The notes: generated by a model from the sequence alone, not told the origin. Numbered from the stretch's first letter, positions 12,340-25,744 are shown. The stretch: 64,000 bases of DNA from Rhynchospora pubera (GCA_028095005.1 CM051463.1:66874251-66938250); one strand, 5' to 3'. Translations and numbers: made by a program.

Positions 12340-13160
12340 CTATCTAAGCTACTCATCATCACTAATGATTTTCATCTTCATCTTCATCATAAATTATTGA
12401 AGACTTAGTAGGCTGAAACAAAAACAAAGAGAAGTCAAACAAAAATATAACTAGTCAACAAATAAATTATTTATTTATTGAAAAATGTACAAAGTAGAAA
12501 TACACATCCTATGTCTAAGTTAAATTAAATTAAAACGAATTAAAACAAGGAGCCAAAAAAGAAACATTTGTTTGTATCCATATATGTCCCACACGAATTA
12601 AAACGAATTAAAATACAAAAGAGCAACAACCTGGTAATCCAATCTGGTCAAGGAAAACAAGCAACTCATCCATTTGTTTGTACCCATATCCCATACATTA
12701 CAAGTAACACAAGCAAATAATAATCCATTTGTCTAGTAGACAAAACTAACTCAGCCAAAAAAAACTATTAAAAAGTTACCACATCTAAACAGGATTCTTT
12801 GATTTGCTTCTTCCTGGTAAGCTATCCTAGTCAAGTATCGCTGGGATCCCATACAATCTTCCGTGGGTCTTTCCTCCTGATGCTTCAATCCATATGCCTT
12901 TATCAATTTTTGGCCACTTTTTTTTCATTTTTGCCGTACTTTTCGGTCATCAGCTTATCATATTTTTCCTAAATATATAATACAAGCCTTTAATTTAAAT
13001 AGTACTGAAAATAATAATAATAAGATTAATACAAAAGTATATATTTAATAACCTTGATTTTGCAAGATTTAGCATCATAAAACTCGTTTTGGTTATCATT
13101 CCGCACATGTGTTTCGACAAATGCTTCCATAATAGTCACGAACCGCTCCAAATTTTTTTC
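12340..13160 (-). pseudogene. Transposase_24-like (Ptta/En/Spm) gene remnant
   Basis: Minus-strand pieces resemble the accessory protein of plant CACTA elements. One exon (about 13160-13051) reads ERFVTIMEAFVETHV and continues to an AAG|GT donor. After an intron of about 80 bp ending in AG, the next exon starts EKYDKLMTEKYGKN (near 12968), and the splice joins the frames. Then comes IWIEASGGKTHGRLYGI (12910-12850 region), a motif characteristic of the family, in a shifted frame and followed by a stop. An acidic tail DEDEDEN occurs near 12390-12365. Stops and a frameshift show that it no longer encodes a full protein. Confidence 0.6.
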
Positions 13161-15127
13161 CTATCAACACAATTTAATACATTGTCAGGCATAACAACTA
13201 ATATGTTAAAATAATAAGTAATCATTAAACTCTCTTTTTGAACTAGAAATATTTCAAATATTGAATGCCATTTTAAAATATTTAAACTAGAGTTGAGAGG
13301 CAAAAAGAAAAAAAAATAGAGAGAACTGATCAGAAAGGCAAAAAAAAAATCGTATGTTTTGGATAAAAAGAAAAACCGTATAAATGAATTTTAGACTATA
13401 GGTTTAATTTTAATTTCAATAAAGTTGACAGGAGGAGGGGTGACAGATAGAGAGACTTTGATTTAATCAAAATGCAAGTCCTCCTTTAAACATTTCATTC
13501 CTGTATAAAGGGTAACGAGAGATTTAAACATTTCATTCCTTACAAAGTAAAATGAGATATTGTGGCAAAATCTAATTCCTCCTTTAAATTCATGTTCACT
13601 CGATTGGCAAAATAGAAGAAATTACCTTTTCTTACTAGGAGCGGTGAGAGAGAGAGAGGCAACGAAATAAAAGAGATCTTGTTTTTTAGAATTCTGAGAG
13701 AGTAGGGTTTTTCTTATGGCAAAGAGATATGAGGGACAAGAGATTAATTAGACAGATAGAAACTTAATTGTGTATTAATGAATTTGCATGCATCTGTTAT
13801 CTAAATTGTATGGAAGGGAAAAAAAAGATAATTCTACATATTGCAATTGATATCGACTATAATATATTCGCATTTTACACAATTAAAATCAAATGATTAA
13901 TAAGTCTAGAATATTTAGGAGGGGAAATTATTCAGGTTTGGCGCTTAATTTTATTTTGGTAAGTAATTATGAATATATATTTTTAAAAAAGTTAAGTTAT
14001 ATAGAAGCGTTCAAAAAATTAATTGATATAAATTTGATTTGATAAAAATTGCTGAAGTATTTTTTTCTATTTTTTAAATTTTTAGAAATAATTATTATTG
14101 GTGGGCACAAAACTAATTACATGGACAAATTTATAAAATTTTTAAAACAAAGTAAAAAGTTTTTAAAAAATATAAAAATTACTTTCCAAAAAGATTTCAA
14201 TATGAAGTTGAGATATTTGGAGCATGAATTTTGAGAACGAATTTGTAGGTAATGAAAATAGATAATTCCAAAGTGTTAATATTAAAAATACAAATTTGAA
14301 GTTATTCAATTCATTGAAAGATTATTTTCAAAGATTATTTTTCATGTGAATTTCTATTATATATTTATATGACTAATGACATATAAATTGATATGTAATG
14401 AAACGGTAATCAAGTAACCTTGTATGGAAACCATTACTCTTTTGCTAGGCCTATACTTATATAATTTGGAAATAAGACAAACACCAACTTAATTATGTAC
14501 AATTTATTTCAATTTATCAAACTTATTAATAGTTTAATACATTGGTACATTTTATTTGATATTTTTTTGAAAAGAATGAAGATTTTCTAGTATCATTAAT
14601 ATCATAGAACAAGAATAATGGTGAGTCTATGTATTCTATTAAGCAAGACTTAAATTAATGGAAGCTATAACATTTTATTTGAACTTAATTATTGGTATAA
14701 TTTTAAAAATATTCAACATTATAAAGTACCAATAATTAATTTGATTAAAATTATTAAGGTACTTTTATTATGACAGAAATTATTAATTTGATGTCTTTGT
14801 ATCGCATAACATTATTTTTTGTGTTGAAAGATATGTGCATTGTTCTTTGTCATGTAACTTGTATTGTTTGATATAGAGCCACAAGTAAAACTTTAATTAA
14901 TATAAGTCATAGCATTTTAGTGGTGTTATTTACTGATATTTTTGTAATATCTTCAAAATTTAAAGTAACACTAATTAATTTATTAAAATTGCTCAAGTAA
15001 GTTGGTTTCCTAAAATATTTCAATATTTGAAGCATAAATTTTGAGAACAAACTCATAGGTAATGAAAATATACAATTCCTATGTGCTAATATTAAAATAC
15101 AAATTTGAAGTTCTTCTACTCATTGAG
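13161..15127. other. AT-rich CACTA interior with internal duplication
   Basis: No coding similarity seen. Segments at about 14220-14450 and 14690-14870 recur in diverged form at 15000-15120 and 16010-16330. The short open frame at 14049-14234 is Lys/Phe/Ile-rich and explained by AT content. Confidence 0.55.
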
Positions 15128-16004
15128 GCTATGTTTGGTTGGATAAAATGTTAGCAAACCTTAAAGAAGTTTGTGCAAACTTCACTCTACCTCTCTAACT
15201 TGACAAAATATTGAGTTAGAGAAGTTTGTTCTCATGACCAACTTAAAAAAATCAATATAATTATTAGTATCATCATCTATATAATTATTATATTAATTAT
15301 GATTATAATATTAAAATAACAATAAATAATTATTAATATTTAGTAACATGACATTAATTATAATGGTCACTATAAATTATTAAAACCTAATATGATAATA
15401 TAATAATAATAATAATAATAATTATTATTATTATTATTATTATTTATTAGTGTACTAATTTATATTAATTATGCTTACTAATTATTTATAACATTAAATA
15501 TTAGTAACAATTATTGGTGCCGTTGTTATTATTTCAATAAAGTTACTATAATATTAATAACTATTATTGTTTTGATTATATTATTATTATTTAGTAATAA
15601 TTATAACATTAATTCGGATTAAAATTACAATAATAAAATCCAATGATAAATATAATAGTATAATTAATGACAATTATAGTTATAAAAATTACATAATAAT
15701 TAATATTATAATGCAGTAATCATAATATTATTGGTAAAATAATAATAATAATAATATGATAATTAATATAACATTTTATTATAGTAGATGTAATTAGTTA
15801 TAAAAGAAAAAATAAGTAAAATAATATTTTATTATTTTCTTTAACTTTTAATTCCATCATATCACATCAAACATGATTTGCTAACCTTAAGTTAGTACTA
15901 ACATCGACAATCTCTAACTTTCCTAACTTCAACCACAAACTTCAAAAAGTCTAACTTCGACCTCTAACTTTACGAACTTCACCTCCAACCAAAAATACCC
16001 TCAG
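15128..16004. mobile_element. Candidate MITE-like insertion inside the CACTA
   Basis: The left end GAGGCTATGTTTGGTTGGA and the inverse of the right end, GAGGGTATTTTTGGTTGGA, form an imperfect terminal inverted repeat about 880 bp apart. The segment interrupts the internal duplication of the CACTA. No clear target-site duplication was found, so the borders are tentative. Confidence 0.45.
15398..15443. repeat. (AAT)n/(ATT)n palindromic microsatellite
   Basis: An AAT run turns directly into an ATT run, so the two halves can fold into a hairpin. It lies inside the MITE-like insertion. Confidence 0.85.
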
Positions 16005-18160
16005 GGTAATCTATTAACCTTGTTGAAAGATTATATATTTATATTACCAATGACATGTAATGAAATGGTAATCTATTAACCTTGTTTGAAAACTATTAAT
16101 TACTCTTAAGAAATACAAATTGATAATCTAATAACATCATGATACATGCGTTAGATATTGATATTTGATTAAAATCTTCAACATTATAAAGTACCAATAA
16201 TTAATTTGATTAAAATTGTTAAGGTACTTTTATTATGACATAAATTAATAATTTGATGAATTTGTCTTTGTATCGCATAACATTATTTTTTGTGTCCAAC
16301 GATATGTGTATTGTTATTTGTAAAAATATGTCTAAATTAATATATATTAAACTTTTGAAAGTTTCACTAAATTGATATAAAATTCACAAGCGTTAATGTT
16401 AAAATACTAGTTTCAATCTCGGAGTGGCAAAAAAGCTCGTGGCTCGTGACTCACTCAAGACCGATTCGATTTTTATTCGAAATTGGCTCGTGACATATTC
16501 TAATCTTTAAGCACAGCGATCTTTTTGTTTGGGCTCGAAGGAAATTTGACTTGCTAGAATTTCACTCAAAATTGACTTGATATGTAATTTTATTAACTAA
16601 TTTATATTAATATTTAGTACCTAATTTGATATATAATATATTTATTTCTTATATATAAATACTATTTTTATTTAAAATCTCATTAACAAAAAACATTAGT
16701 TTACAAATAAAAAATATAAAAATAGTAATTAATTTGTAATAGTATTTGTAATTTGTTCCGTGTCCAATAATATGTGCAATAGTATTTGTAATAAGATTTT
16801 AAAATTGATATATTAAAATTTTGACAGTATAGTTAAAATTGATATATACGCTACCATGACGTTGATAGGCCTATGTGGTGATGCAATTTGTCGATATAAA
16901 CCATGAGCTTTAAATTTTTCATTTTGTAACTCGATATTTTTGGGAAATTGCGTTTAATAAGGGAATTTATGAGAGGGTTATATTTATTGGCGCATGAATG
17001 CCAGCGTGCAATGGTGTCTCTTCGTTGGAACAAAATATATTTATTTCATTCCTTAAAAGTCTAAAAGTTACGACGGGTAATGGGAAGAGTTTGGCGGGGA
17101 GATAATTAATGCCTTAATATATTTTTTAAGTATGTACCGTCCGGTCTAGTCTAAAATTATGTGATTTTTGACAAAGAGCATCTTAGATATACATAATTAT
17201 ATGTGCAGTTATGTCCTGTGTTCAAGTACATCGGTCTACTGTGCAATTATCTTAGATATACATACTTTTAAGTATACCGGTCTACTGTACTGGCTTATAT
17301 CATGTGTTAAAATTGACTGATGCAGTGATGCATATAAAATATAAAATAAATTAAATATGACTATATCTATCTTGATGAATTCATGACGCCTCTAATTATT
17401 TAACTGCACAATTAGCTTACTTTCTTTGCAAACATTAATCAGATTTTAGTTGACTGAAGTATATATCTATCTTGAGACATTTAGGAGCTCCTTTATACAA
17501 CCCTGCGCTAACATTCTTACCAGTACCCAAAAGATCCATCAACCCGATAAGAAAATTGTAAAATAAAACAACCACCAGCTGCTCCAACAGGTTTTGACCA
17601 AAAGTTAAACAACAAACTCATATCAAAATAATAACTGGAACAGCCGAACAGAGAAGACTGGCAGGTGGGTTCGCCTGTCAGTCTCTCAATTTGTTCAATT
17701 CTTTCTCCAAATTAAAAATAAGAAAAATAACTTAAATGAAAATGCATAATTATCTGTTAAACTAATCAAAATTTTCGAATATTCCTTGTACAAAATAATA
17801 AGTAAATTTAGATTAATATTTCCGTGTTAAAAACGTTAATCTTTAGAATTATTTCTCTATTGAATTTTATATATGTTAATATTCATGGATAGAAATTAAA
17901 TTATAATTGTTTTTACACCAGTTCTTAAAACTAGCAATTAAAACTAGTTCATAAAATTATCAATTAAAATTTCTTTATGCTACGTACTTTTTCTTGTCAT
18001 ACGTTTTTAATTAAATATTTAGTTAATTCTAATTTCCAGTAATCAAGTACATAAGTCTTATTAAGGACATTACCACACAACTTGTTTAATCATAGCTAAT
18101 TGGACAAAAATATCTATGAATTACTAAAATCTAATACTAGTATTGCTTTCCTCAACAAAT
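16005..18160. other. AT-rich CACTA interior, no gene seen
   Basis: Very AT-rich with scattered stops. It contains the second copy of the internal CACTA duplication (to about 16330) and then nothing recognisable up to the right subterminal array. Confidence 0.5.
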
Positions 18161-18400
18161 TCATATTCAATTGCATTGGTCATGCCTACACATTTGAAAA
18201 TATCAGTTGCATTGACATCACTCATGCAATTCATATTCAATTGCATTGGTCATGCCTAAGCAATTGAAAATATCAGTTGCATTGACATCACTCATGCAAT
18301 TCATATTCAATTGCATTGGTCATGCCCATGCAATTGAAAAGATCAGTTGCATTGACATCACTCATGCAATTCATATTCAATTACATCGGTTTCACCTATG
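18161..18400 (+). repeat. CACTA right subterminal 70-bp tandem array
   Basis: TTGCATTGGT recurs at 18171, 18241 and 18311, with the variant TTACATCGGT at 18381, giving an exact 70-bp period. Copies are nearly identical, more homogeneous than the left array. Diverged TGCAATTG words continue to about 18600. Confidence 0.85.
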
Positions 18401-18594
18401 CAACAAAATGATAGATAGTCGGCTCGCTTAAGTGAAATTGACATTCATTTTCATCAGTCTAAGCCGATGTAATTGCTATTCATTTGCATGAGTCTTGTGT
18501 ATGCAACAGGGTAAAAATCATTTGCATTGGCAGTTCCAATGCAATTATATATGCCGATGCAACTGATTTTGCAATACCGATGCAACTAAAAAAT

Positions 18595-18625
18595 GCCCAT
18601 GCAACTGCTGCAGTTTCCTGTAGTG
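18595..18625 (-). repeat. CACTA right terminal inverted repeat
   Basis: It ends GCTGCAGTTTCCTGTAGTG, the inverse of the left terminus, and is followed by TGA, matching 11273-11275. Confidence 0.9.
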
Positions 18626-21500
18626 TGAGTTGCAATAGACCGAGTTAAACACTCAAGTCATGCCATGTGACGTAGAGTTAGACATCCTTTCTTGGAGTGT
18701 AACTTTCGTGTTTCTAGAACACTTCGTCAACATATGCATATTTGCTCAAACCTAACATCCATCATAATCTATCTTCATAGATTTGTTTCCTAGGATCAGG
18801 TGATTTCGCCCAAGTTCTCATTTGAGAAAGCATTCTCCAAAGAGATCTTGACAATGTTCATTTTTCTTAATGTTATTCCCAATTAATGAATTGTTATCTT
18901 GAACAATACAAATAATACAATTATGCTCCCACTGAATATCTTGTTTATACAAGATACTTTTGACGAAGTTCAACTCCTTGACTTCCTTGTCAAAAGTTTT
19001 TATTCTGATCTCCACAACACTTGCTTTAATCCATTAATGGATCCTTGAAGCATGCGTATGTTTTTAGCAATACATAAACCTCGATTTGTGTCAAATGCAC
19101 AACATCTTCCTTCATTCATACGAAGAAGGCGGTTTTATGTGTTTTTCCATATATCGGCATATATGAAATACAACTATTGCTAGAATGATCTTTATTGACT
19201 TATACATAGCCACAAGCAAGAAGTTGTGCTTTGTACGTAGTCAACTAGCCATTGACTTAGACATAGCTACAAGCGAGAAGCCGCGCTTTGTACATAGTCG
19301 ATTTGTTATCCATGTCGATCTTCCCTTTTGAAGATATAAACGTTCTTGATGGATTGCTCCTTCATGAACATCAACCAAGGTCTATACCTTGTTGTTATAC
19401 ATGGATTGCTCTTTAAAGATCATATGAATTCAAAACATATATGTGGAATTGGATCATTCCATCGTTTCTTTGTTTATCAACGGATTCTCATATGCTAAGT
19501 ACGAGAATGTTGTGACAACCCATGCACCAAAACGGCTTAGGAAATCATCTCTCGTTGATCTTTTGTAGGATTGGTACTTGAGGTTCATGAACTTCTTCCA
19601 CAACGATTTGTTGAATGAGTTCTTGACTCCTCATATATTCTATGAGTTTCTCGAATCATCATCAACTCGTGAGATGGTTGAGTCCTCATTGGAAGGAGCG
19701 TACTATTAAACTTCTTTCAAAACAACTTGTGGATGAAGTTTCGCTCAACTCCCACTAAGTACCGTGTATGGAGTGACAAATTTTCCATAAGAGTACTTCT
19801 TGTAGTGACGCATAAACTATTTTAATGCTCACTTTACTCCCACTACTTCTTCTTGAGAATTTCAATTCATCAAGATAACATTATGATTAGCAACAACTAC
19901 TTTGTTCTTATCATATTCGTGGAAGTAGTGCCTTTTAATATAAAGCATCCTACAAATATATAGTGTCTTATTTGGTTTAAGCTTACAAGTCAACAATACT
20001 TGAAATAAGCTTCTCAACACCAAATCTTAAGACGCATTATACTTAGAGATCAAAATCTCGTAAGATATCTTCTTCAATAGACTTCGATGGAACACCATTC
20101 AGTGTAAACAATATTGTCCTCAAACATAATTCCCTAATACGAGTTGAATAAGTCAATTTGATTTATTACCGATCGAACTATACAAAATATTGTTCGATAC
20201 CTCCATTCTTGGACATATTATTCCTCATGGAGCGAGTTATGAAACTTCTTTCATACTCTTTAGATAATATTTCAAATCATATGACTTAACTACTTATTTT
20301 CCACGATTAATTGTAAGACTTCCATTTTTCTTGAACGGTCTTTTAAACTTCACTCTTGAACTCCTTTGAACTAGTCAAAAAGTTCATACTTATACCTTAT
20401 CAAATAGATATGTTAATATCTACAATGATCGTTGGTTAAGTAGTAAAGTATCAATAACCTTTCATGGCACAAGTACTTATTGGTCTTTATACATCGATAT
20501 GTAAAAGTCCTAATCAAGACACTTGTCCTTAAACCTTCGTAGGTTAAAGGCGCTTTTGTCATTTAACAAACATGATTCGCATATCAATCGATTTGAAATC
20601 GAATTGAATTTCGAGCTCTACGTTACGAAGACTCTCGTAATGCGATTCTCGTTTATGTATGTGACTAAGCGGTTATATATAACATTAAAGTCAAATACTT
20701 TATGTCAAGTCTTACGCATCCTATTTGTCATTCAAAACTTGCTTATCTATTTCAAGCAAATTCAATCAAGATGCATGAAATCATATAAACAAATTCAGAA
20801 TAAAAGAACTTGTCTTTTATTAAACATAATCATCCATTTCATCAAATATGAATTGGAGATATTTTTAGAGGTTTTAGAATTAAGGTATGCAACCTTCAAT
20901 TCTAAACAAACTCTTATTAAAGATAACTCTACGTATTCAATGGTAATGACTTAAACGAATAAGTCATTTCATATACGGAGTTTACTTTATATCTCTCAAT
21001 ATTTCTCTTATTCTTCATTGCTAACACATTTCGTTAAATGCGAGCATATGAACTAGTATCAAGTTACTAGTGTAAATTAGAGATAGTGAGATAATTTGAA
21101 CGACAAATACACTTTAGGATTAAAACATTACAATCATGGTATTTCGGACAACCTTTCAAAATGCCTCCAATAAACAGCAAATGAAACATCTCATGTGATA
21201 CATAATCACAATCAAGAGTCTCGAAATTTCAACTCATACCTTGGTGAAGTATTTCTTGAATACTTAACCGATTTCCTTTTTCACCAACAAGTGTGCGTAA
21301 AAGGTAACGTCATATCCTTTAATACTATAAAGAGATCGTATGACAATATCAATAATCCTTGATATCGGAGATCAATATCTCTAGTTATCAATTAGCTACT
21401 TAAATCTTTCGATTTGTAAGCCAATGAAACGTTCATGTATCCTTTTATAAAAGAGGAATCTCTTTGTCAACTCATACTCTTTATACTCGATCATAAATGA
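18626..21500 (-). pseudogene. Decayed Copia integrase/RT region
   Basis: Minus-strand translation in shifting frames gives traces of Copia pol. Near 18780-18700 there are DPRKQIYEDRL and LGLSKYAYVDEVF, resembling the end of the RT domain. Near 20105-20060 NGVPSKSIEEDILRDF resembles the integrase/RT linker segment usually reading N-x-V-P-S-K-S. Stops occur every few dozen codons and no catalytic triad or YVDD box could be read. The strong decay contrasts with the near-identical LTRs. The remnant continues into 11275-10851 across the CACTA insertion. Confidence 0.6.
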
Positions 21501-23944
21501 TGGAGTTAATATCTACTTTCTCCAAGAACACTTTCTTGAGTAAGTGGATGAGAGCGTACGAGTTAAATCTAGTCCATATGAATTCTCTAATTCAAAGGTC
21601 TAGAAATTTCAAATGAGGATATTAGCCATACGCTTTATTGAATAACTTTTCGCCAAAAGTCAATCAATCACCGCGTTGCTACGTTCGGGTAGTTTGAGAA
21701 AAGTTTTGGGAATTGACACACTCAAATTTCTCTTCACTAAGATCGTGTCTTAGGAATCGGTATTACTTCTTTAAGTAAATACCTTTTAGAAACGAGTTTG
21801 TTAATTTTTCAAAGATTGATCGCAACAAAATTAACAATTTTAACATCTATAACAAAATCAATTTAAGGTCAATTAGTTTATGCAATTGTTTTATTTATAA
21901 CAAATAAAACTCCCACTACATTTATTTAATGTCCCAAATGTAGTTGGTTTTCCAAGATCCCGGTTTTCATCAAGTAGAGCCTGCTATGGCACGTCACCCT
22001 ACTTAATTAGACAAGGTAGGTTCTCCAACCAATCATATCGTTCCATATGATTCTTGGTTTGTGAATATCTAAGTATATTTACAAACTTCGCCCCGATGTC
22101 CAAACTCTAGTTGGGTCCATCGAAAAGTAACCTCTCACTATTTGCTCATTGCAAATCTTAGCTATTTGCACCCCGACTACCGAATTGGCAATCATGACGT
22201 CCGCTTGGGCGGACCGCGCCATGAGTGACAATCGGCGTGAAGGGGATAGAGAGAAGGAGGGCGATTTCACTTAATCGAGTTTTAGTTGGGACTATCAATC
22301 ATATGACACTTGTTTGGTGGTCGTGTAAGCATACACCCATACCTAGCCTATGACAATTCATAGCAATCACAAGCAATCACATATAAGCATCTCATAGTTG
22401 TGGGTTTGTATGGCTCCCGCTTGCATTAGTTTCGCCACATCGTCCATGGAGCAAAACTAATCTAATCCTTGTCCCTTCCCACTAAATTCTATAAGGATCT
22501 AAATCCTATATAAAATAAAGGTACAAAATACATGTGAAAACATCCAATTCCCATCCTAACCTTAGGGGCATGCAAGCCTCACAAGTTACATCAAAAATTA
22601 ATCAACAAATTAATTAATTAATGGCACCAAAGGCCGCATTACAAACATTCACACATGCATTCAAATACAACCACAAGGCATTGAGTCTTGAGCCATACTA
22701 AACCCACTATCCATCTACAAAACAAAGTTAGCACATACAAGCACTTTGTTTCCAATTAACGATTTTCGAGCATCTTTGTGATTTGTTTGCCATAAGTAAA
22801 TTCCGTGTACAAATTCTCAATTTTAAACAACAAAACTTGTTTAAATTCATTTAGAAAGTTCTTTCAACATCCCATAACTGAAAGGAGATCAAACAAGGAG
22901 TTTTCTAATTGTTTTCAACTAATTTGAATACTTAGAAAAACAGTAATTTATTAAAAAACGTAACTAATGGAATCCAATAAAAACAAAGGTTTTAGGTCTC
23001 CAAAAATTCTCAAATAAATTACTTAAGCTCCTTATCATAATTGTGATTACCAGTAAAAATTTCAAGAAGAGATCTTAAACCATCTGGGAGAATAAAAAAT
23101 GACAAATCTCTTACAAGTGCACGAAACACCGTTATGAGATTTTCAGCTTATCCTCTCAACCATTTGGTCTGTAAGACCACCTTCTATCCAGTTTTTATAT
23201 ATACAATATACACAGAAAAACTAGTTTAGACTACAGGCTAGCTATCCATGAAAAGAAAACCACCAAGTTCAGTTCAAAAGGTTCAAGTTACATACTAAAC
23301 AATCAACAAATTCTGTACTGGAACAGACTGTCGATCGAAATATTTTAACCTAGTTGAAGGTCCAAACTTCCAAGAAAAATTATGAAATTAATTTTCCTGG
23401 AATCCTAACTCAAAATAGAACAACTCCATTTAAACATAATTTTTAAAGGAGTTCTCAGTTGGTACAGTTTATTAGAACAATCGTTTTGCTCAACAAACTG
23501 GATCTGACGAGATCTTCCTTTTCATACTTGAAAACCCACAAATTAATCCAAGGCATGCAACAATTTATACATGCTCAGAGAGAGTTTCAAGTCCTCTTTA
23601 AATCTAGCCATAGAACACTGGTACTTATATTCAAAATATAAATCTTTCAAGCCATTCAAACAGGACAGTGCGAGCAGAAACTGGTTCTGCGCACTGTCGC
23701 CGTTTTATTCACAATAAATCTATACTAATTCAGAAAAATGTGAATCCAACGCCCAAAGAATCACAATCCAAAGATCTACAACTTTCATGTAGATGGAAAA
23801 AACTTCCAGAGAACTTATCAAAGCGAAAAACGCGAAACAACACAGAAAATACCATTTCCAGACAGCAAACAAACGCATCATCTCTACTAATCCGTTAATT
23901 AGCCAATTTCTCTTAATTAAGTGTCAAAATAGCTTAAGTACGAC
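21501..23944 (-). other. Gag/leader part of 17-kb Copia, no coding recognised
   Basis: This is where the leader and gag should lie, between the PBS and integrase. I found no zinc knuckle or gag similarity. A 63-codon minus-strand frame at 22270-22079 has slightly higher GC content but no recognisable motif. Confidence 0.45.
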
Positions 23945-23961
23945 CATGTGCTCTGATACCA
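23945..23961 (-). promoter_or_regulatory. Primer-binding site of 17-kb Copia (initiator Met tRNA)
   Basis: The minus strand reads TGGTATCAGAGCACATG one base after the end of the right LTR. This is the usual initiator-methionine-tRNA priming site of plant Copia elements and shows that 23963-25744 is the 5' LTR. Confidence 0.9.
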
Positions 23962-23962
23962 C

Positions 23963-25744
23963 TGTTAGTAAGTGTGTAATTTTCGATTTTTATGCTAATT
24001 ACAAGTTAATTAAGCCATCGAAACAACACACACAACGAATCGTGCACAAAAGCCAAGTTAACACAAAGAGATTAAGGTGGAAATTATACCTCCCGCGAAA
24101 TCGTATTCGCGGGGCTCGATCCTACGGCATGGGAATCGATGGGGTGCTCTCCTTCGCCTCCTCCATGGCGCCCTCGAGTCCACCAAGGAATTTGGCCATG
24201 TCCCAATTCTTGTGCTAGCAAGAGAAAGGAGATAGCTAATCCTTTTCACCATTCTTCAAGTAATTCTAGCAATTAACCTTTTGGAATAGCTATTCTCAAC
24301 ACATGAGACCTATGGGAATGCAAGAGAGAGAGAGACCACCATGGGAGAATCAAAATTCTGCCCATGGATGGTGGTGGCGGCTAGGGAGAAGAAGGGAGGC
24401 AAGGTGAGAAGGTTAGGTTTTGCTTCTTCAAGTGGTCCTTATATAGACCACTCTCCACCAACCTTTTCTCTTTCCCTTTTTGCCCCTATATGGCCGGCCA
24501 TTAAGTTGGGCCAAAAAGGCCACCCCACTTATTTATTTAATCTCACTTAGGCCATATTAAATCAAATATTTAATAGGCCTTTCAAGTTGCATTCAATTTA
24601 GGCTCAAATAGACTATTAAAATAAAAGCCTATACTTTAATTTAATTCACTTAATTAAATTAAAGTGTGATGAATAAAATTAATTATCAATATGTTGATAA
24701 TCAATTTAGGATTAGCATGTACATTAATTTATTTCTATATGATCCATTTGACTTAATTAATTATAACGTCCACAACGTTATTTAATTAATTAATCAACTT
24801 ATCATATTTTGCAATACTCACTATTGCAAATAAATAAATAATGCATGTATGGTCAAAGTCCTATTTGTGTGACCCTTTGAGGATTTATGCTATGTTGGAC
24901 ATGGAATTAAATCGCTATTTAATTCCAATAATCATAAGTGGTATCTAGCAACACGTTATGATTCCCAATTCGCATAAATAGTGTACTACTACAGTATTTA
25001 AATACTGCATAAGAGAATAAATGTATTTCCCTATTTTGATTCTTATGTCACACGATATCATCGTATAATCCAAGATAGGAATGTGTCATTCTTGCAGATT
25101 ATACGTTTCTTGATCTAGAGATAATTGTATAAAGTTGCATGCAAACAATCTATCTCCATCAAGGGGCCCAAACAGATATCGTCACTCACTAAGTGAATTA
25201 ATGAGGGACATACGGTTTTCTTGATGATTAGCTTTTCCCCGCACAATTCAAGAGAACATAAATAAAGTCCGTATAGCAGCCCTTATCGGGAATCAGCGGT
25301 AGACGATATTTATTGAACCTATCCTCATGTGGAAAAGATAAACATCTCAAACTTAGAACCAAAATCATTACGAAATAAACAATGACACATAACACAATCC
25401 ATATGTTTATTTCGATGGGTCAAGTCCTGTGCTATGTTCCATAACATACACATATGCAATTAAGTTGGTAACTCTTTACCTATGATTTGTAGAACTTAAT
25501 CATCACTTAACTTGCATACTAATCTTATAAGATAATTAATGTTCCTTGTTAATTATCAAGATTATGGACCGTTTAGATTTATTATTGTCATTCTAAAGAA
25601 TGATCCACAGAGATCTACAATTCAGATCCTCAACCTGAATAATCTGTCAATAATAAACCTAGGAACAGATGATAAAATATCATCCATAACATAAACTAAT
25701 AATTAAGTCATTAAATTATTGACTTCTAGGACATAACTCTAACA
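23963..25744 (-). repeat. 5' LTR of 17-kb Copia element
   Basis: It is 1,782 bp, TG...CA, the same length as 8678-10459, with three substitutions noticed by eye. It is followed directly by TTTGG, the right half of the target duplication. Confidence 0.93.

Larger units (their letters stand above)
11276..18625. mobile_element. CACTA (En/Spm, CMC) transposon, non-autonomous
   Basis: The 7,350-bp element starts CACTACAGGAAACTGCAGC and ends with the inverse, with one mismatch over about 31 bp of terminal inverted repeat. It is flanked by a perfect 3-bp duplication TGA (11273-11275 and 18626-18628). Both ends carry tandem subterminal repeats rich in TGCAATTG/TTGCAT words, as expected for transposase-binding subterminal regions. 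The interior is very AT-rich. It has remnants of a Transposase_24-like gene but no recognisable TNP2 catalytic transposase, so the copy should depend on others for movement. It interrupts the Copia pol between RT and RNase H. Confidence 0.9.
8678..25744 (-). mobile_element. 17-kb Copia LTR retrotransposon carrying a CACTA insertion
   Basis: Two direct LTRs of exactly 1,782 bp (8678-10459 and 23963-25744) start TGTTAG and end CTAACA. They are flanked by a perfect 5-bp duplication TTTGG (8673-8677 and 25745-25749). The primer-binding site beside the right LTR and the polypurine tract beside the left LTR both read on the minus strand, so the element runs right to left. Decayed Copia integrase/RT and RNase H traces lie in that orientation. 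I counted three substitutions between the LTRs, implying a recent insertion, while pol is riddled with stops. Removing the 7.35-kb CACTA inside leaves about 9.7 kb, a normal size for a Copia with long LTRs. Confidence 0.9.
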
